Shown one piece after another: positions 7,301-16,359 of a stretch of DNA of 64,000 nt (positions are counted from its first letter, which is position 1; each line of letters begins with the position of its first letter). The notes under the pieces were generated by a model that saw nothing but the letters and a program-made list of their open reading frames with translations, had not been told where the DNA came from and searched no databases. Both the position numbers and the translations under genes were made by a program. Source of the stretch: Mesobacillus boroniphilus (GTDB lineage Bacteria > Bacillota > Bacilli > Bacillales > Cytobacillaceae); NCBI RefSeq assembly GCF_018424685.1, contig NZ_QTKX01000002.1:434001-498000 (forward strand), given 5' to 3'.

Positions 7301-10143
7301 TCAACGCAGAAGGCGTAGTGACAGGGTTCGAAGGCGAGCTTTTGGATACAAAGACTTTTGAAGCTGATCCAACAGCTGCAGCGCGTGTAGCAGAATTGGC
7401 TGCGCCAATCGAAGAACTGAAAAAGACGGTCATCGGCCAGTCTGATGTAGTCCTTGATGGTGTGCGTGCAAATGTCCGTACAAAAGAAACAAACCTTGGA
7501 AACATGATTGCAGACGGCATGCTTGCAAAAGCGAACGAATTTGAGCCAACTGATATCGCAATCCAAAATGGCGGCGGCATCCGCGCTTCAATCGACCAGG
7601 GCGATGTTACTCTTGGAGAGGTCCACACTGTATTGCCATTCCAGAACTTGCTTGTAACACTTCAGTTGACAGGTGAAGAAATTTGGCAGGCACTTGAGCA
7701 CGGTGTAAGCGGTGTTGAAACAGCCGAAGGAAGATTCCTTCAAGTGGCTGGCCTTAAGTTTAAATACGACGCATCCAAGCCAGTTGGAAAGCGCGTTTGG
7801 GAAGTAAAAGTAAAGACTGGAGATGTTTTTGCTCCAATCGAATTAGGCAAAACTTACAACGTAGCAACAAACGCATTCACAGCTAACGGCGGAGATGGCT
7901 TCGCAATGTTGAAAACGGCAAAGGAAGAAGGTCGCATCCACGACTTGTTCGTAGTCGACTATGAAATCCTTTCTGAGTACATTGAAAAGCACAGCCCGGT
8001 TGCACCTACAGTAGAAGGAAGAATCGTGGCTGAGAAGAATCCGGTATTCAACTTGTCTGTCATGCACACAAATGACAGCCATGCGAATGTTGAGAAGTAC
8101 CCAAGACTTACAACTGCTGTAAACACAGTAAGAGAGACTAAGCCGAATGCACTTCTTTTAGATGCAGGTGATGTATTCTCTGGAACACTTTACTTCAATA
8201 AGTATCTTGGTCTTGCAGACATGGAATTCATGAATGCTCTTGGCTATGATGCTATGACTCTTGGAAACCATGAGTTTGACAAAGATTCAACTGTTCTATC
8301 AAACTTCATTAACGCAATGGAGTTCCCAATTGTAAGTGCGAACGTAAATGTAACAAACGATGAAATCCTTGCGCCGTTCTTCGCAGACGAAATCAGCTCT
8401 GCTCCAGTTGGCGGGAAGATTTACCCTGCGATCATCAAAGAAGTGGAAGGCGAAAAGGTTGGTATTTTCGGTTTGACGACTGAAGACACAGTATTCCTTT
8501 CTTCTCCATCAGAAGATATCGTGTTTGAAAAAGCAGTAGACAAAGCAAATGAAACAGTTGCTGCTTTAGAAGCTCAAGGTGTGAACAAGATTGTCCTAAT
8601 CTCTCACTCGGGCTTCAACGTTGAAAAAGCGCTGGCTGAAGCAGTAGACGGCATCGACTTATTAGTCGGCGGCCACTCTCATACTAAGCTTGAAAAGCCT
8701 GTCCTGGTTGAAAAGGACGAGCCGACTGTTATCGTACAAGCGAACGAATACCTGAACTACCTTGGGGTAGTTGATGTAACATTCAACGCAGAAGGTGTAG
8801 TGACAGGATTCGAAGGCGAACTATTGGATACAAAGACTTTCGCAGCTGATCCAACAGCTGCAGCGCGTGTAGCAGAATTGGCTGCACCAATCGAAGAACT
8901 GAAAAAGACGGTCATCGGCCAGTCTGATGTAGTCCTTGATGGTGTGCGTGCAAATGTCCGTACAAAAGAAACAAACCTTGGAAACATGATTGCAGATGGC
9001 ATGCTTGCAAAAGCGAACGAATTCGAGCCAACTGATATCGCAATCCAAAATGGCGGCGGCATCCGCGCTTCAATCGACCAGGGTGAAGTCACTCTTGGAG
9101 AGGTCCACACTGTATTGCCATTCCAGAACTTGCTTGTAACACTTCAGTTAACAGGTGAGGAAATCTGGCAGGCACTTGAGCACGGCGTAAGCGGTGTTGA
9201 AACAGCTGAAGGAAGATTCCTTCAAGTGGCAGGCCTTAAGTTCAAATACGATGCTTCCAAGCCAGTTGGCGAAAGAGTCTGGGAAGTAAACGTTAAAACT
9301 GAAAATGGTTATATGCCAATTGATTTAAACAAGTCTTACAATGTAGCAACAAATGCATTCACAGCTAACGGCGGAGACGGCTTCACAATGTTAAAAACGG
9401 CAAAGGATGAAGGCCGCATTCACGACTTGTTCGTTGTCGACTACGAAATCCTTTCTGAGTACATTGAAAAGCACAGCCCGGTTGCACCTACAGTAGAAGG
9501 TAGAATCGTAGCTGAACAAACACCAGTTGAGGAAGTAATGGATGGCTGGTATGAAGATGAAGAAGGTAACTACTACTTCTTCATTGATGGCGAAATGGTT
9601 ACTGGCTGGGAAGAAATCGATGGTGACTGGTACTTCTTCAATGAAGACGGCATCATGCAGACTGGCTGGGTAAAAGTTAATGGAAAATGGTATTACTTGA
9701 AACAGGATGGTTCTATGGAAACTGGCTGGATTAAGCTAGGTAACCGCTGGTACTATCTTGATGCTGCAAATGGCGATGCTAAACTTGGCTGGTACAAGGT
9801 TGGCAACAAGTGGTACTACTTTGATAAAGATAATTCAATGAAAGCTGGCTGGATTAAGTGGAGCAACAAGTGGTATTACCTTGATGCTAAGAATGGCGAC
9901 ATGAAGACTGGCTGGGTGAAATCTGGCGGTAAGTGGTACTTCCTTGATGGAAGCGGCGTCATGAGAACCGGCTGGATCAAGACTAGCGGCAAATGGTTCT
10001 TCCTTGATGGAAGTGGAGCCATGAAGACTGGCTGGGTTTTATCAGGAGGTAAATGGTACTTCTTGTACAGCAATGGAAGCATGGCAGCCAACACTGTTGT
10101 CAACGGATATAAAGTTGGCAGAGACGGTGCTTGGATTAAGTAA
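4375..10143 (+). CDS. Secreted multidomain nuclease / tandem 5'-nucleotidase with choline-binding repeats
   Basis: The 1,922-residue product has a signal peptide (to about residue 33) and two OB-fold-like regions (about 35-145 and 160-330, YhcR/ExeM-like). An endonuclease/exonuclease/phosphatase domain follows (about 421-725; YNIENF, GLVEVQ and SDHD motifs). Next come two almost identical metallophosphatase/5'-nucleotidase units (733-1226 and 1227-1715), each with HTNDSHAN, DAGDVFSG, GNHEFD, GGHSHT and NGGGIR. The C-terminus holds about ten choline-binding repeats. The likely role is to degrade extracellular DNA/RNA to nucleosides and phosphate at the wall. It is an enlarged relative of B. 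subtilis YhcR, with the LPXTG anchor replaced by repeats. AAGGAGG at 4365-4371 fits a start at ATG 4375 or TTG 4381; the TTG at 4315 has no such site. Confidence 0.88.
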   Translation: MRLNMFKKQWFVLMTIFTLLVGYAVPIAQVVSAEASYITVEEAITNNSGTATVKGYIVGFTKGTNSYQFEGPFTSDTNFAIADSPTERDPAKILPVQLPSSPASVRQTYGLLSAPSALGKEIVATGTLTAYFNVPGLKTLTAIQFFGEEPPPPPPFEGIEGLTIADIQGESHSSPYAGENVKGVEGIVTHVVDGSNFYMQSATADSNPKTAEGILVYKGMHGAKAGDLVKVNGQVKEWVLDGYSDKLDTDLAMTEINASTGSVEVVSSGNELPAAVVIGKDVQPPTQIIDNDAFGAFDPQEDGIDFYESLEGMRIALENPTAVGPQKYGEIPVIIGKVEGKTYTDAGGTILSEDNFNPERFHLLTTDRNYVVKTGDSFGGTVTGVVSYGFGNYKVLVSELPTKIEGTNQREEASIVKADDKLTVASYNIENFTGNDQEKVDKIAESIVNNLKTPDIIGLVEVQDNNGQTNDGTVSADKNYEALIASIVAHGGPAYEWTDIAPENNLDGGAPGGNIRVGFIYNPERVTLNEGIKGTATEAVAYENGSLTLNPGRIEPQNEAFASSRKPLAAEFTFNGEEVIVIANHFNSKGGDQGLFGKNQPPVLGSEVQRMKIANVVKGFITDVLSKNENANVVVLGDLNDFEFSNPIQTLKGDILTNLVEMVPKAERYTYNYQGNAQVLDHILATNKLAAGAEADIVHLNSQFMEAHGRVSDHDAVLAQFSFAPVQEETFKLSVMHTNDSHANVEKYPRLTTAVNTVRETKPNALLLDAGDVFSGTLYFNKYLGLADMEFMNALGYDAMTLGNHEFDKDSTVLSNFINAMEFPIVSANVNVTNDEILAPFFADEISSAPVGGKIYPAIIKEVEGEKVGIFGLTTEDTVFLSSPSEDIVFEKAVDKANETVAALEAQGVNKIVLISHSGFNVEKALAEAVNGIDLLVGGHSHTKLEKPVLVEKDEPTVIVQANEYLNYLGVVDVTFNAEGVVTGFEGELLDTKTFEADPTAAARVAELAAPIEELKKTVIGQSDVVLDGVRANVRTKETNLGNMIADGMLAKANEFEPTDIAIQNGGGIRASIDQGDVTLGEVHTVLPFQNLLVTLQLTGEEIWQALEHGVSGVETAEGRFLQVAGLKFKYDASKPVGKRVWEVKVKTGDVFAPIELGKTYNVATNAFTANGGDGFAMLKTAKEEGRIHDLFVVDYEILSEYIEKHSPVAPTVEGRIVAEKNPVFNLSVMHTNDSHANVEKYPRLTTAVNTVRETKPNALLLDAGDVFSGTLYFNKYLGLADMEFMNALGYDAMTLGNHEFDKDSTVLSNFINAMEFPIVSANVNVTNDEILAPFFADEISSAPVGGKIYPAIIKEVEGEKVGIFGLTTEDTVFLSSPSEDIVFEKAVDKANETVAALEAQGVNKIVLISHSGFNVEKALAEAVDGIDLLVGGHSHTKLEKPVLVEKDEPTVIVQANEYLNYLGVVDVTFNAEGVVTGFEGELLDTKTFAADPTAAARVAELAAPIEELKKTVIGQSDVVLDGVRANVRTKETNLGNMIADGMLAKANEFEPTDIAIQNGGGIRASIDQGEVTLGEVHTVLPFQNLLVTLQLTGEEIWQALEHGVSGVETAEGRFLQVAGLKFKYDASKPVGERVWEVNVKTENGYMPIDLNKSYNVATNAFTANGGDGFTMLKTAKDEGRIHDLFVVDYEILSEYIEKHSPVAPTVEGRIVAEQTPVEEVMDGWYEDEEGNYYFFIDGEMVTGWEEIDGDWYFFNEDGIMQTGWVKVNGKWYYLKQDGSMETGWIKLGNRWYYLDAANGDAKLGWYKVGNKWYYFDKDNSMKAGWIKWSNKWYYLDAKNGDMKTGWVKSGGKWYFLDGSGVMRTGWIKTSGKWFFLDGSGAMKTGWVLSGGKWYFLYSNGSMAANTVVNGYKVGRDGAWIK
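6571..9534 (+). repeat. In-gene tandem duplication of the 5'-nucleotidase module (period 1,482 bp)
   Basis: The module beginning near 6571 recurs 1,482 bp (494 codons) later, near 8053. By eye the two protein copies differ at fewer than twenty positions, about half of them in one stretch near the end of the unit. Some DNA stretches of well over 100 bases are identical, which suggests recent duplication or ongoing gene conversion. Confidence 0.9.
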
Positions 10144-10149
10144 AATTAG

Positions 10150-10183
10150 GAAAGGACTGCCCGAATGGGCAGTCCTTTTTTGT
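10150..10183 (+). terminator. Rho-independent terminator
   Basis: AAAGGACTGCCC / GGGCAGTCCTTTTTT around a four-base loop, directly after the nuclease gene. Confidence 0.9.
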
Positions 10184-10363
10184 CGAAAAAGAGAGAAAAA
10201 TATAATGCTAAAATCCTGAAATTTCAATTGCTAGAAGGCTGTAAATCGAATAGAATCATCTTGTAATTATTACTATTTTTTTACATTTTAGGAGTTGATA
10301 GGAAGAACTCTGCCATCTTTTTGCAATGCCATGTATTTAAATAATTAGGGGGAAAAGAAATCT

Positions 10364-13300
10364 ATGGAATTAAGAAAAAACAAACTTCGAAAGAAGGCGG
10401 CTGTCTATGCAATGACTACAGCGATGCTTCTTTCGAACTTTGGGTTGGCATCCCAAACCTCTGCTGCACCGAAAACCAATAGTCTAGAAACGAAAATCAT
10501 CCAATACAAGCAGCACCTTAAAATGGACGATGGCAAGAAACTATCAACTCACAAGAAGCTAAAAGATGCCAAGGCGCAATTAAAAGCAACAGACAAGGTT
10601 CGAGTGATCATAGAAGTTGAAGGTGAGACTCCTGTAGAGCATGCAACTACAAAAGGGTTATTATACAAAGAACTATCAGAAGATACCAAAATATCAATCT
10701 CGAAAAAAATTGAAAAAACACAAAAATCAGTACAAGATAAAATCAAGGCTAAAGGCGTGAAGGTTCAATACAAAAATAAGTTCTCTACTGCGTTCAATGG
10801 TTTCAGCGGTGAGGTAGTATACGGTGACCTTGCAAAAATCGAAGGCGTCGAGGGCATTAAGAATGTCTATCTGGCCAATGAATATAAGCGTCCTGAAGTG
10901 AAGCCGGATATGAAGACAAGCCATCAATTCATCCAGTCCAGCGAAACTTGGGCTGATGCAGGCTTGAAGGGTGAAGGGATGGTCGTTTCTGTCATCGATA
11001 CTGGTGTTGATCCTTCCCATCAGGATTTCGTCCTGACGGATGCATCCACAGCAGAACTTGACCAGGCAGAAGTGAATAAGCTTGTAGCTGATAAGAATTT
11101 AAAGGGCAAATATTTTACTGAAAAAGTTCCTTATGGATACAACTACTTTGACCAGGATACTGTGATCCTTGATTCAGTTTCAGGTGCATCAATGCACGGA
11201 ATGCACGTTGCTGGCACAGTGGCAGCAAACGGAAATGAAGAAGAAGGCGGTATCAAAGGGGTTGCACCTGAAGCGCAGGTACTTGCAATGAAGGTATTCA
11301 GCAATGATCCATTATTCCCGTCTACATGGTCTGATGTATACCTGGCTGCTATCGATGAATCTATTAAACTGGGTGCGGATGTGCTTAATATGAGCCTTGG
11401 CGATGTCGCGGCATTCTACCAGGAGCAAAGCGCAGAGGACCTTGCGATTACAAGAGCGGTGGACAATGGAATCGTCGCTTCCGTATCAGCCGGGAACTCT
11501 GGGCATATTGGCTATGGATGGGACAATCCTTTCCACAAGAATCCTGATATTGGCGTTGTCGGCGCACCTGGACTCAATCCGGATTCCATCCAGGTAGCTG
11601 CTTCAGGAAACGCAGCTTACCTGTATGAGCATGGGATCACAATCGAAGGTGCCGAAGATTTTACCGGCGTTGGTTATGGGCTTGATGACTGGAGCCAGCT
11701 TCTTGGTGTATATGACTCACTTAAATTAGTCAGCCTTGAAGGGGGCTACGGCTATCCTGAAGAGTATGAGGGAAAAGATGTGGAAGGAAAGGTTGTCGTT
11801 GTTCAGCGAGGTGATATCTCATTCTATGAGAAGACACAAATTGCTGCTGATTATGGTGCTGTCGGCATCATTGTGTATGACCATGGCCAGGGAGCATTTT
11901 ATGAAAATCAGGGCGGCTGGGCCATTCCGTTCATGCAGATCCATAATGAGGAAGGAGTGGCGCTAGAAGAATTGATTGCGGCAGGAAACACAACGCTTCA
12001 TGTCACCCAGCAAGGTATAAGTCCTGATCCAGAAATGGGGAAAATGACTGATTTTACTTCATGGGGAACAACGCCAAGCCTAGAGCTTAAGCCGGAAATC
12101 ACAGCTCCTGGAGGAAAAATTATTTCTACTCTGAATGGTAATCAGTATGGAGAGATGAGTGGTACCTCTATGGCAGCTCCGCATGTTGCGGGAGGTTCCG
12201 CGCTTGTTCAGCAATACCTGCAGAATGATGAACGTTTTGAAGGTTTGACAGCTGGCGATAGAACGAGATTGGCCAAAGTTTTGCTGATGAACACGGCCGA
12301 AATGATCATTGACCTGGAAGGGCAGCCATTCTCGCCACGCCGTCAGGGTGCCGGCATGATGCAGACATATGCTGCGGTTGATACACCTGTATATATCGTC
12401 AACAGTGAGACGAATGAATCAAAGGTAGAATTAAAGGATTTCGGAGATACACAATTTGAAATGAGCTTTACGGCGGTCAATATTTCAAATGAAGATGCTA
12501 CCTATCAGGTGAATACTAGCGTATTGTCTGACACCATCCAAGAAAGCGAAGGGTATGAAAATTACAATGCGCTTGTAGCAGGAAATATGGAAGGTGTCAA
12601 AATCGATGCACCTGAAACGGTCACTGTACCGGCGGGAGAAACAGTTGATTTTACTGTAAGTGTAGACATTACTGATGCAGTACTACCTTATAAAACTCTT
12701 GATGGAGAACTGACGACAACTGAATTAATGGAAGATATCTTCGTTGAAGGCTTCGTTACGCTGGAAGATGCATCTGAGGTAAATGTACTTCCAACATTAA
12801 ATGTTCCTTATGTAGGCTTCTACGGTGAATGGGACCGTCCGGAAATCCTTGATGGCTTCGTGGACTTCGGAGAATCGAAATACTATGACCTGTCAGGTAT
12901 GTTCGATTATGAAGATGAAGAGGGTAATGTATATGAAGAGCCTGTACATGATATGCTAATCGATGACTGGTTCGCGGCTCCGGCTGAACAGGGTTATTAT
13001 GCGATTTCTCCAAATGGGGATTATATGCATGAGAATATCAACCCTCTTCCGGCATTCTTGCGTAATGCAGCAGAAGTTCAGTTTAATATTTTGGATGAGA
13101 ACGAGAAATTTCTTCGTCGAGTGAAGTATGAAAAAGATGTGGTGAAATCTTACTTTGATGGCGGCTGGGGTATGCCATTTTCATATAATTACGAGCGTAC
13201 ATGGAATGGCAAGGTAAATTCCAACACGGTAAAAGATGGGCTATACTATTATGAAATCAAATCAGTGATCGATTATGAGGGAGCTGACTATCAATCTAAA

Positions 13301-14569
13301 TTGATACCAGTCTATGTTGATACTGTTGCTCCAGAAGTTAAAGCAGCATTTGATCCAGAAACAATTACTGTCAGCTGGGAAACTGTCGAAGAGGGATCAG
13401 GAGTTCTGGCATATGCCATTTTCGTGAACGGCGAGTTTTACGATGAAGTGTACGGCGAGGAAACTTCATACCAATTCGAAGAGCTGCCGGAAAGTGCGAT
13501 TATCGAAGTTATGGCTGTTGACAATGCCTATAACTTCGGTGCCGATACAGCTGAAGTAGGCGATGTCGTATCTGCTGATCCGTTTGTCATCGCGTTCAGC
13601 CCTGAACCTTATGGTTCATACAATACGAAAACCATCCCGGTTGAAGGCTATATCATTGACGATAATGGACTAGCTTCCGTAACAGTCAATGGGAAAGCAA
13701 CAAGCTTCACTCACGACACTGGAGCAGGTTGGTTCCGCTTCAATACAAGCGTTTCCTTTGCAAATGATGGTTTTTACGACGTCATCATAACAGCTGTTGA
13801 TAAAAAAGGCCAGACGCATTCATTGTCCCGCAAGGTATTCATTGATACGACAGCCGCACAGCTATCTGTATCGGCACCGGCAAGAGTCGACCTGGATGTA
13901 GAAGAAACAACCATCAAAGTGACGATGAAGGATAACTTTAACTACCTGTCACTGTATGTCAATGACAGCCACGAATATGAAAAAGCAATCGTAAGCCCGG
14001 TTGATGTCCAGAAGGCTGCGAATGACACAGTCGAAGTTACGGTTCCGCTAGAGCTTGGCGACAATAACGTTTCATTGAGGCTGAGGGACCTGAGCGGAAA
14101 TGAGACAGTGAAAAATATAGTCATCAAGCGTGCAGAAGAAATTAGAAATGGATGGTACCAGGAGGGCGGCAAGTGGTATCACTATAAAAATAACAAGCCG
14201 ACAGTAGGATGGCTGCTTGAGAACAACAAATGGTATTACTTGCAAAGCAGCCAATCAATGGCAACAGGCTGGTTAAAAATCAATAAGCAATGGTACTTCT
14301 TCGACCAGAAGTCAGGAGCTATGAAAACAGGATGGGTAAAATCCAGCAATAAGTGGTATTTCCTTGATTTGAAAAACGGGAATATGAAAACTGGCTGGAC
14401 TAAATGGAACAACAAGTGGTATTTTCTAGACCTGAAGAATGGCGACATGAAGACAGGATGGGTTCTGTCAGGGGGCAAGTGGTACTTCCTTTACAAGGAT
14501 GGGTCCATGGCTGTCAATACTGTCATTGGCGGGTATAAAGTTGGCAAAGACGGTGCCTGGATTAAATAA
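10364..14569 (+). CDS. Secreted subtilisin-like (S8) serine protease with choline-binding repeats, paralogue A
   Basis: The 1,401-residue preproprotein starts with a signal peptide ending near SAA (residue 34). An inhibitor I9-type propeptide follows (about 70-170). The S8 catalytic domain has Asp212 (VIDTGVD), His278 (HGMHVAG), the oxyanion region SAGNSG and Ser602 (GTSMAAPH). A PA domain is inserted between His and Ser (about 440-560), as in Vpr and C5a-peptidase-type subtilases. Fn3-like and Ig-like beta modules follow, with about six choline-binding repeats and the usual GAWIK cap from about residue 1265. It should work at the cell wall on secreted or surface proteins. GGGGG before ATG 10364 supports the start. 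A close paralogue lies at 16786. Confidence 0.92.
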   Translation: MELRKNKLRKKAAVYAMTTAMLLSNFGLASQTSAAPKTNSLETKIIQYKQHLKMDDGKKLSTHKKLKDAKAQLKATDKVRVIIEVEGETPVEHATTKGLLYKELSEDTKISISKKIEKTQKSVQDKIKAKGVKVQYKNKFSTAFNGFSGEVVYGDLAKIEGVEGIKNVYLANEYKRPEVKPDMKTSHQFIQSSETWADAGLKGEGMVVSVIDTGVDPSHQDFVLTDASTAELDQAEVNKLVADKNLKGKYFTEKVPYGYNYFDQDTVILDSVSGASMHGMHVAGTVAANGNEEEGGIKGVAPEAQVLAMKVFSNDPLFPSTWSDVYLAAIDESIKLGADVLNMSLGDVAAFYQEQSAEDLAITRAVDNGIVASVSAGNSGHIGYGWDNPFHKNPDIGVVGAPGLNPDSIQVAASGNAAYLYEHGITIEGAEDFTGVGYGLDDWSQLLGVYDSLKLVSLEGGYGYPEEYEGKDVEGKVVVVQRGDISFYEKTQIAADYGAVGIIVYDHGQGAFYENQGGWAIPFMQIHNEEGVALEELIAAGNTTLHVTQQGISPDPEMGKMTDFTSWGTTPSLELKPEITAPGGKIISTLNGNQYGEMSGTSMAAPHVAGGSALVQQYLQNDERFEGLTAGDRTRLAKVLLMNTAEMIIDLEGQPFSPRRQGAGMMQTYAAVDTPVYIVNSETNESKVELKDFGDTQFEMSFTAVNISNEDATYQVNTSVLSDTIQESEGYENYNALVAGNMEGVKIDAPETVTVPAGETVDFTVSVDITDAVLPYKTLDGELTTTELMEDIFVEGFVTLEDASEVNVLPTLNVPYVGFYGEWDRPEILDGFVDFGESKYYDLSGMFDYEDEEGNVYEEPVHDMLIDDWFAAPAEQGYYAISPNGDYMHENINPLPAFLRNAAEVQFNILDENEKFLRRVKYEKDVVKSYFDGGWGMPFSYNYERTWNGKVNSNTVKDGLYYYEIKSVIDYEGADYQSKLIPVYVDTVAPEVKAAFDPETITVSWETVEEGSGVLAYAIFVNGEFYDEVYGEETSYQFEELPESAIIEVMAVDNAYNFGADTAEVGDVVSADPFVIAFSPEPYGSYNTKTIPVEGYIIDDNGLASVTVNGKATSFTHDTGAGWFRFNTSVSFANDGFYDVIITAVDKKGQTHSLSRKVFIDTTAAQLSVSAPARVDLDVEETTIKVTMKDNFNYLSLYVNDSHEYEKAIVSPVDVQKAANDTVEVTVPLELGDNNVSLRLRDLSGNETVKNIVIKRAEEIRNGWYQEGGKWYHYKNNKPTVGWLLENNKWYYLQSSQSMATGWLKINKQWYFFDQKSGAMKTGWVKSSNKWYFLDLKNGNMKTGWTKWNNKWYFLDLKNGDMKTGWVLSGGKWYFLYKDGSMAVNTVIGGYKVGKDGAWIK

Positions 14570-14580
14570 GTGCATGAATG

Positions 14581-14614
14581 AAAAGGACTATCCGTAACTG
14601 GATAGTCCTTTTTA
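14581..14614 (+). terminator. Rho-independent terminator
   Basis: AAAAGGACTATCC / GGATAGTCCTTTTT, directly after protease A. Confidence 0.88.
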
Positions 14615-14835
14615 GATTGAAAACAAATAGTCTTATAGGTTCATTTTATGCAAATTTGGTTTATTACCCACATATATGAGGGAATAAAATTGAAAATTAT
14701 ATATAAGCTATTTAGCAGATGATTTAAAATCTGTCAATATGATAATTTTTCCAAAATTATAAAAAACAGGTCTAAAGACCCTTACAAAAACCGAGGCAAT
14801 TCGATATTTTGGAAGCATACACATAGATCGTACGA

Positions 14836-14918
14836 AACGGCAAAACTCTTGAAAAAGGGTGACGCAAAACTAAAGGGACTAAAGTTAATTTGTGTTAACT
14901 ATGTCAGCCAGCTTCCGA
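14836..14918 (+). promoter_or_regulatory. c-di-GMP-I (GEMM-I) riboswitch
   Basis: The blocks occur in order: ACGGCAAAAC, a stem CTCTT-GAAA-AAGGG, then GACGCAAAAC, TAAAGGGACTAAAG, a variable hairpin, then ATGTCAGCCAGCTTCCG. This is the class I c-di-GMP aptamer arrangement including the GAAA tetraloop. A TTCGATAT upstream (about 14800) recalls a SigD -10 but has no matching -35. Confidence 0.88.
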
Positions 14919-14925
14919 ATACGAA

Positions 14926-14952
14926 CTCCTGCGGTTTGTGTGCTAAAAGGAG
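14926..14952 (+). promoter_or_regulatory. Possible Shine-Dalgarno-sequestering stem downstream of the riboswitch
   Basis: CTCCT (14926-14930) is complementary to AGGAG (14948-14952) in the ribosome binding site of the next small gene. This could be the expression platform by which the aptamer controls translation. No terminator-like hairpin lies between aptamer and gene. Confidence 0.5.
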
Positions 14953-14955
14953 GGA

Positions 14956-15120
14956 ATGAATGTGTTGTTGAAAATCAAGTATCACCTGCATTTATTTTTG
15001 GAAAAGCACAATGAGGCTTTAATGCAAGACGCATTATGTGAAAAGCTCAGAGGAAAATTATCCGAACGAGCGAGATATCATAGCAATCGTGCATTAAACT
15101 TGACGGCAAAAATTGAATAG
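14956..15120 (+). CDS. 54-residue basic protein under c-di-GMP riboswitch control
   Basis: ATG 14956 follows AAAGGAGGG at ideal spacing and gives a 54-residue protein beginning MNVLLKIKYHLHLFLEKHNE and ending LNLTAKIE. It is rich in His, Lys, Arg and Leu, looks like two amphipathic helices, and has no signal peptide or clear transmembrane span. I do not recognise a named family. A c-di-GMP-I riboswitch 38 bases upstream and a strong terminator 8 bases after the stop bracket it as a single-gene unit, which argues that it is real. The function is unknown; the riboswitch implies a role in the motile/sessile switch. Confidence 0.75.
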   Translation: MNVLLKIKYHLHLFLEKHNEALMQDALCEKLRGKLSERARYHSNRALNLTAKIE

Positions 15121-15128
15121 TCTTAAAT

Positions 15129-15157
15129 AAACTGCCAGCTCTGGCAGTTTTTTATTT
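15129..15157 (+). terminator. Rho-independent terminator
   Basis: ACTGCCAG / CTGGCAGT hairpin followed by a T run, 8 bases after the 54-residue gene. Confidence 0.9.
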
Positions 15158-15355
15158 TACTCTATGATTTTCCTCGCTACTTGCCACGTTAAAGTCTGTT
15201 AAACTCCTTCTAAGTCGTTGAGTGATCTCCAGCCTTGAAACAAGTATCTCGAAGTGGAAAAAAAGGTAATCAACTGCAAAGCTCGCGCACGTCCCTTAAT
15301 CCCTACATAATATCCACTTATTTTACAAAACAGCTATGCCTTTTTAACCCGTTTA

Positions 15356-15420
15356 ACAAGAATATTTTGCAGTATATGGTGATTTTTAGTAAGAAAAGTC
15401 GGATTTTGAAATATTCTTGT
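15356..15420. repeat. 12-bp perfect inverted repeat in intergenic region
   Basis: ACAAGAATATTT (15356-15367) recurs inverted as AAATATTCTTGT (15409-15420). It lies in the otherwise featureless 395-base gap before the NlpC/P60 gene and could be an operator pair or RNA stem. Confidence 0.4.
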
Positions 15421-15552
15421 AACATACTTAAAAAAGAACTGTAATCTAAAACTAGTAACTTTTATGCCATACTATGTTTAGAAATTTAAATTTTGGATAA
15501 ATTAGTAGGTTTGCCTTTTTTATAGAAATCTTACATTTATTTGGGGGTCAGC

Positions 15553-16359
15553 ATGAAAAAGTTATTAATGGCAGGTATGCTTTCTTGTTCTTTGTTGGTT
15601 AGCGGTTTAGTCGGTGGCGATAAGGCAGAAGCTTCTACGAGTGGATTGATTACAAATACTGCCCTGGATTATGTTGGTGTGCCTTATGTTTGGGGAGGTA
15701 CAACTCCAAGTGGATTCGATTGTTCAGGTTTTCTTAATTATACATATGATAAGGCGGGAATCTCACTTCCGAGAACGACTTCCGAAATATATAATGCAAC
15801 TCAAACTATCTCTAAAAGTAGCTTGAAGGAAGGCGACTTGGTTTTCTTTACTACTTATAAAGCGGGTCCTTCACACGCTGGGATTTATTTAGGAGACGGG
15901 AAATTCGTACATGCCGGAGGCTCAGGCGTCCAAGTTGATTCAATGTCAAACCCATACTGGACAAAAACATATTATGGATCAAAACGAGTTCTTGCTACGA
16001 CAGTTGGATGGAGCAAGGAAGATGGCAAGTGGCTTTATTACCTATCTGATGGAAGCAAAAAGACAGGGTGGCTGAAATGGAATAGCCAATGGTACTATCT
16101 TGACCATGAGGGTGTGATGAAGACAGGCTGGATCAAGTGGAGCGGAGACTGGTACTATCTCAATGCAGATGGTTCCATGAAGTCAGGGTGGCTGAAATGG
16201 AATAATAATTGGTACTATCTTAACCAGGGCGGCGATATGAAGACAGGCTGGTTATTTTCCGGAGGCAAATGGTATTATTTATACTCTAGCGGAGAAATGG
16301 CATATAACACCACTGTTGAAGGGTATAAAGTGGATAGCAGCGGCGCATGGATTCAATAA
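15553..16359 (+). CDS. Secreted NlpC/P60 endopeptidase with choline-binding repeats
   Basis: The 268-residue product has a signal peptide (to about residue 27, ending AEA). An NlpC/P60 domain follows, with Cys57 (FDCSG), His108 (SHAGIYLG) and His120, the Cys-His-His set of D,L-endopeptidases that cut peptidoglycan stem peptides. About five choline-binding repeats and the GAWIQ cap form the C-terminus. The catalytic domain is N-terminal and small, without the LysM repeats found in B. subtilis LytE/LytF. GGGGG at 15543-15547 sets the start at ATG 15553 rather than the upstream TTG at 15541. It stands alone between intergenic regions and has its own terminator. Confidence 0.92.
   Translation: MKKLLMAGMLSCSLLVSGLVGGDKAEASTSGLITNTALDYVGVPYVWGGTTPSGFDCSGFLNYTYDKAGISLPRTTSEIYNATQTISKSSLKEGDLVFFTTYKAGPSHAGIYLGDGKFVHAGGSGVQVDSMSNPYWTKTYYGSKRVLATTVGWSKEDGKWLYYLSDGSKKTGWLKWNSQWYYLDHEGVMKTGWIKWSGDWYYLNADGSMKSGWLKWNNNWYYLNQGGDMKTGWLFSGGKWYYLYSSGEMAYNTTVEGYKVDSSGAWIQ

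Noticed and set aside
7275..9110. Two near-identical 117-codon minus-strand ORFs inside the nucleotidase modules
   Set aside because: They are duplicated only because the sense module is duplicated; they are shadows of the coding strand.
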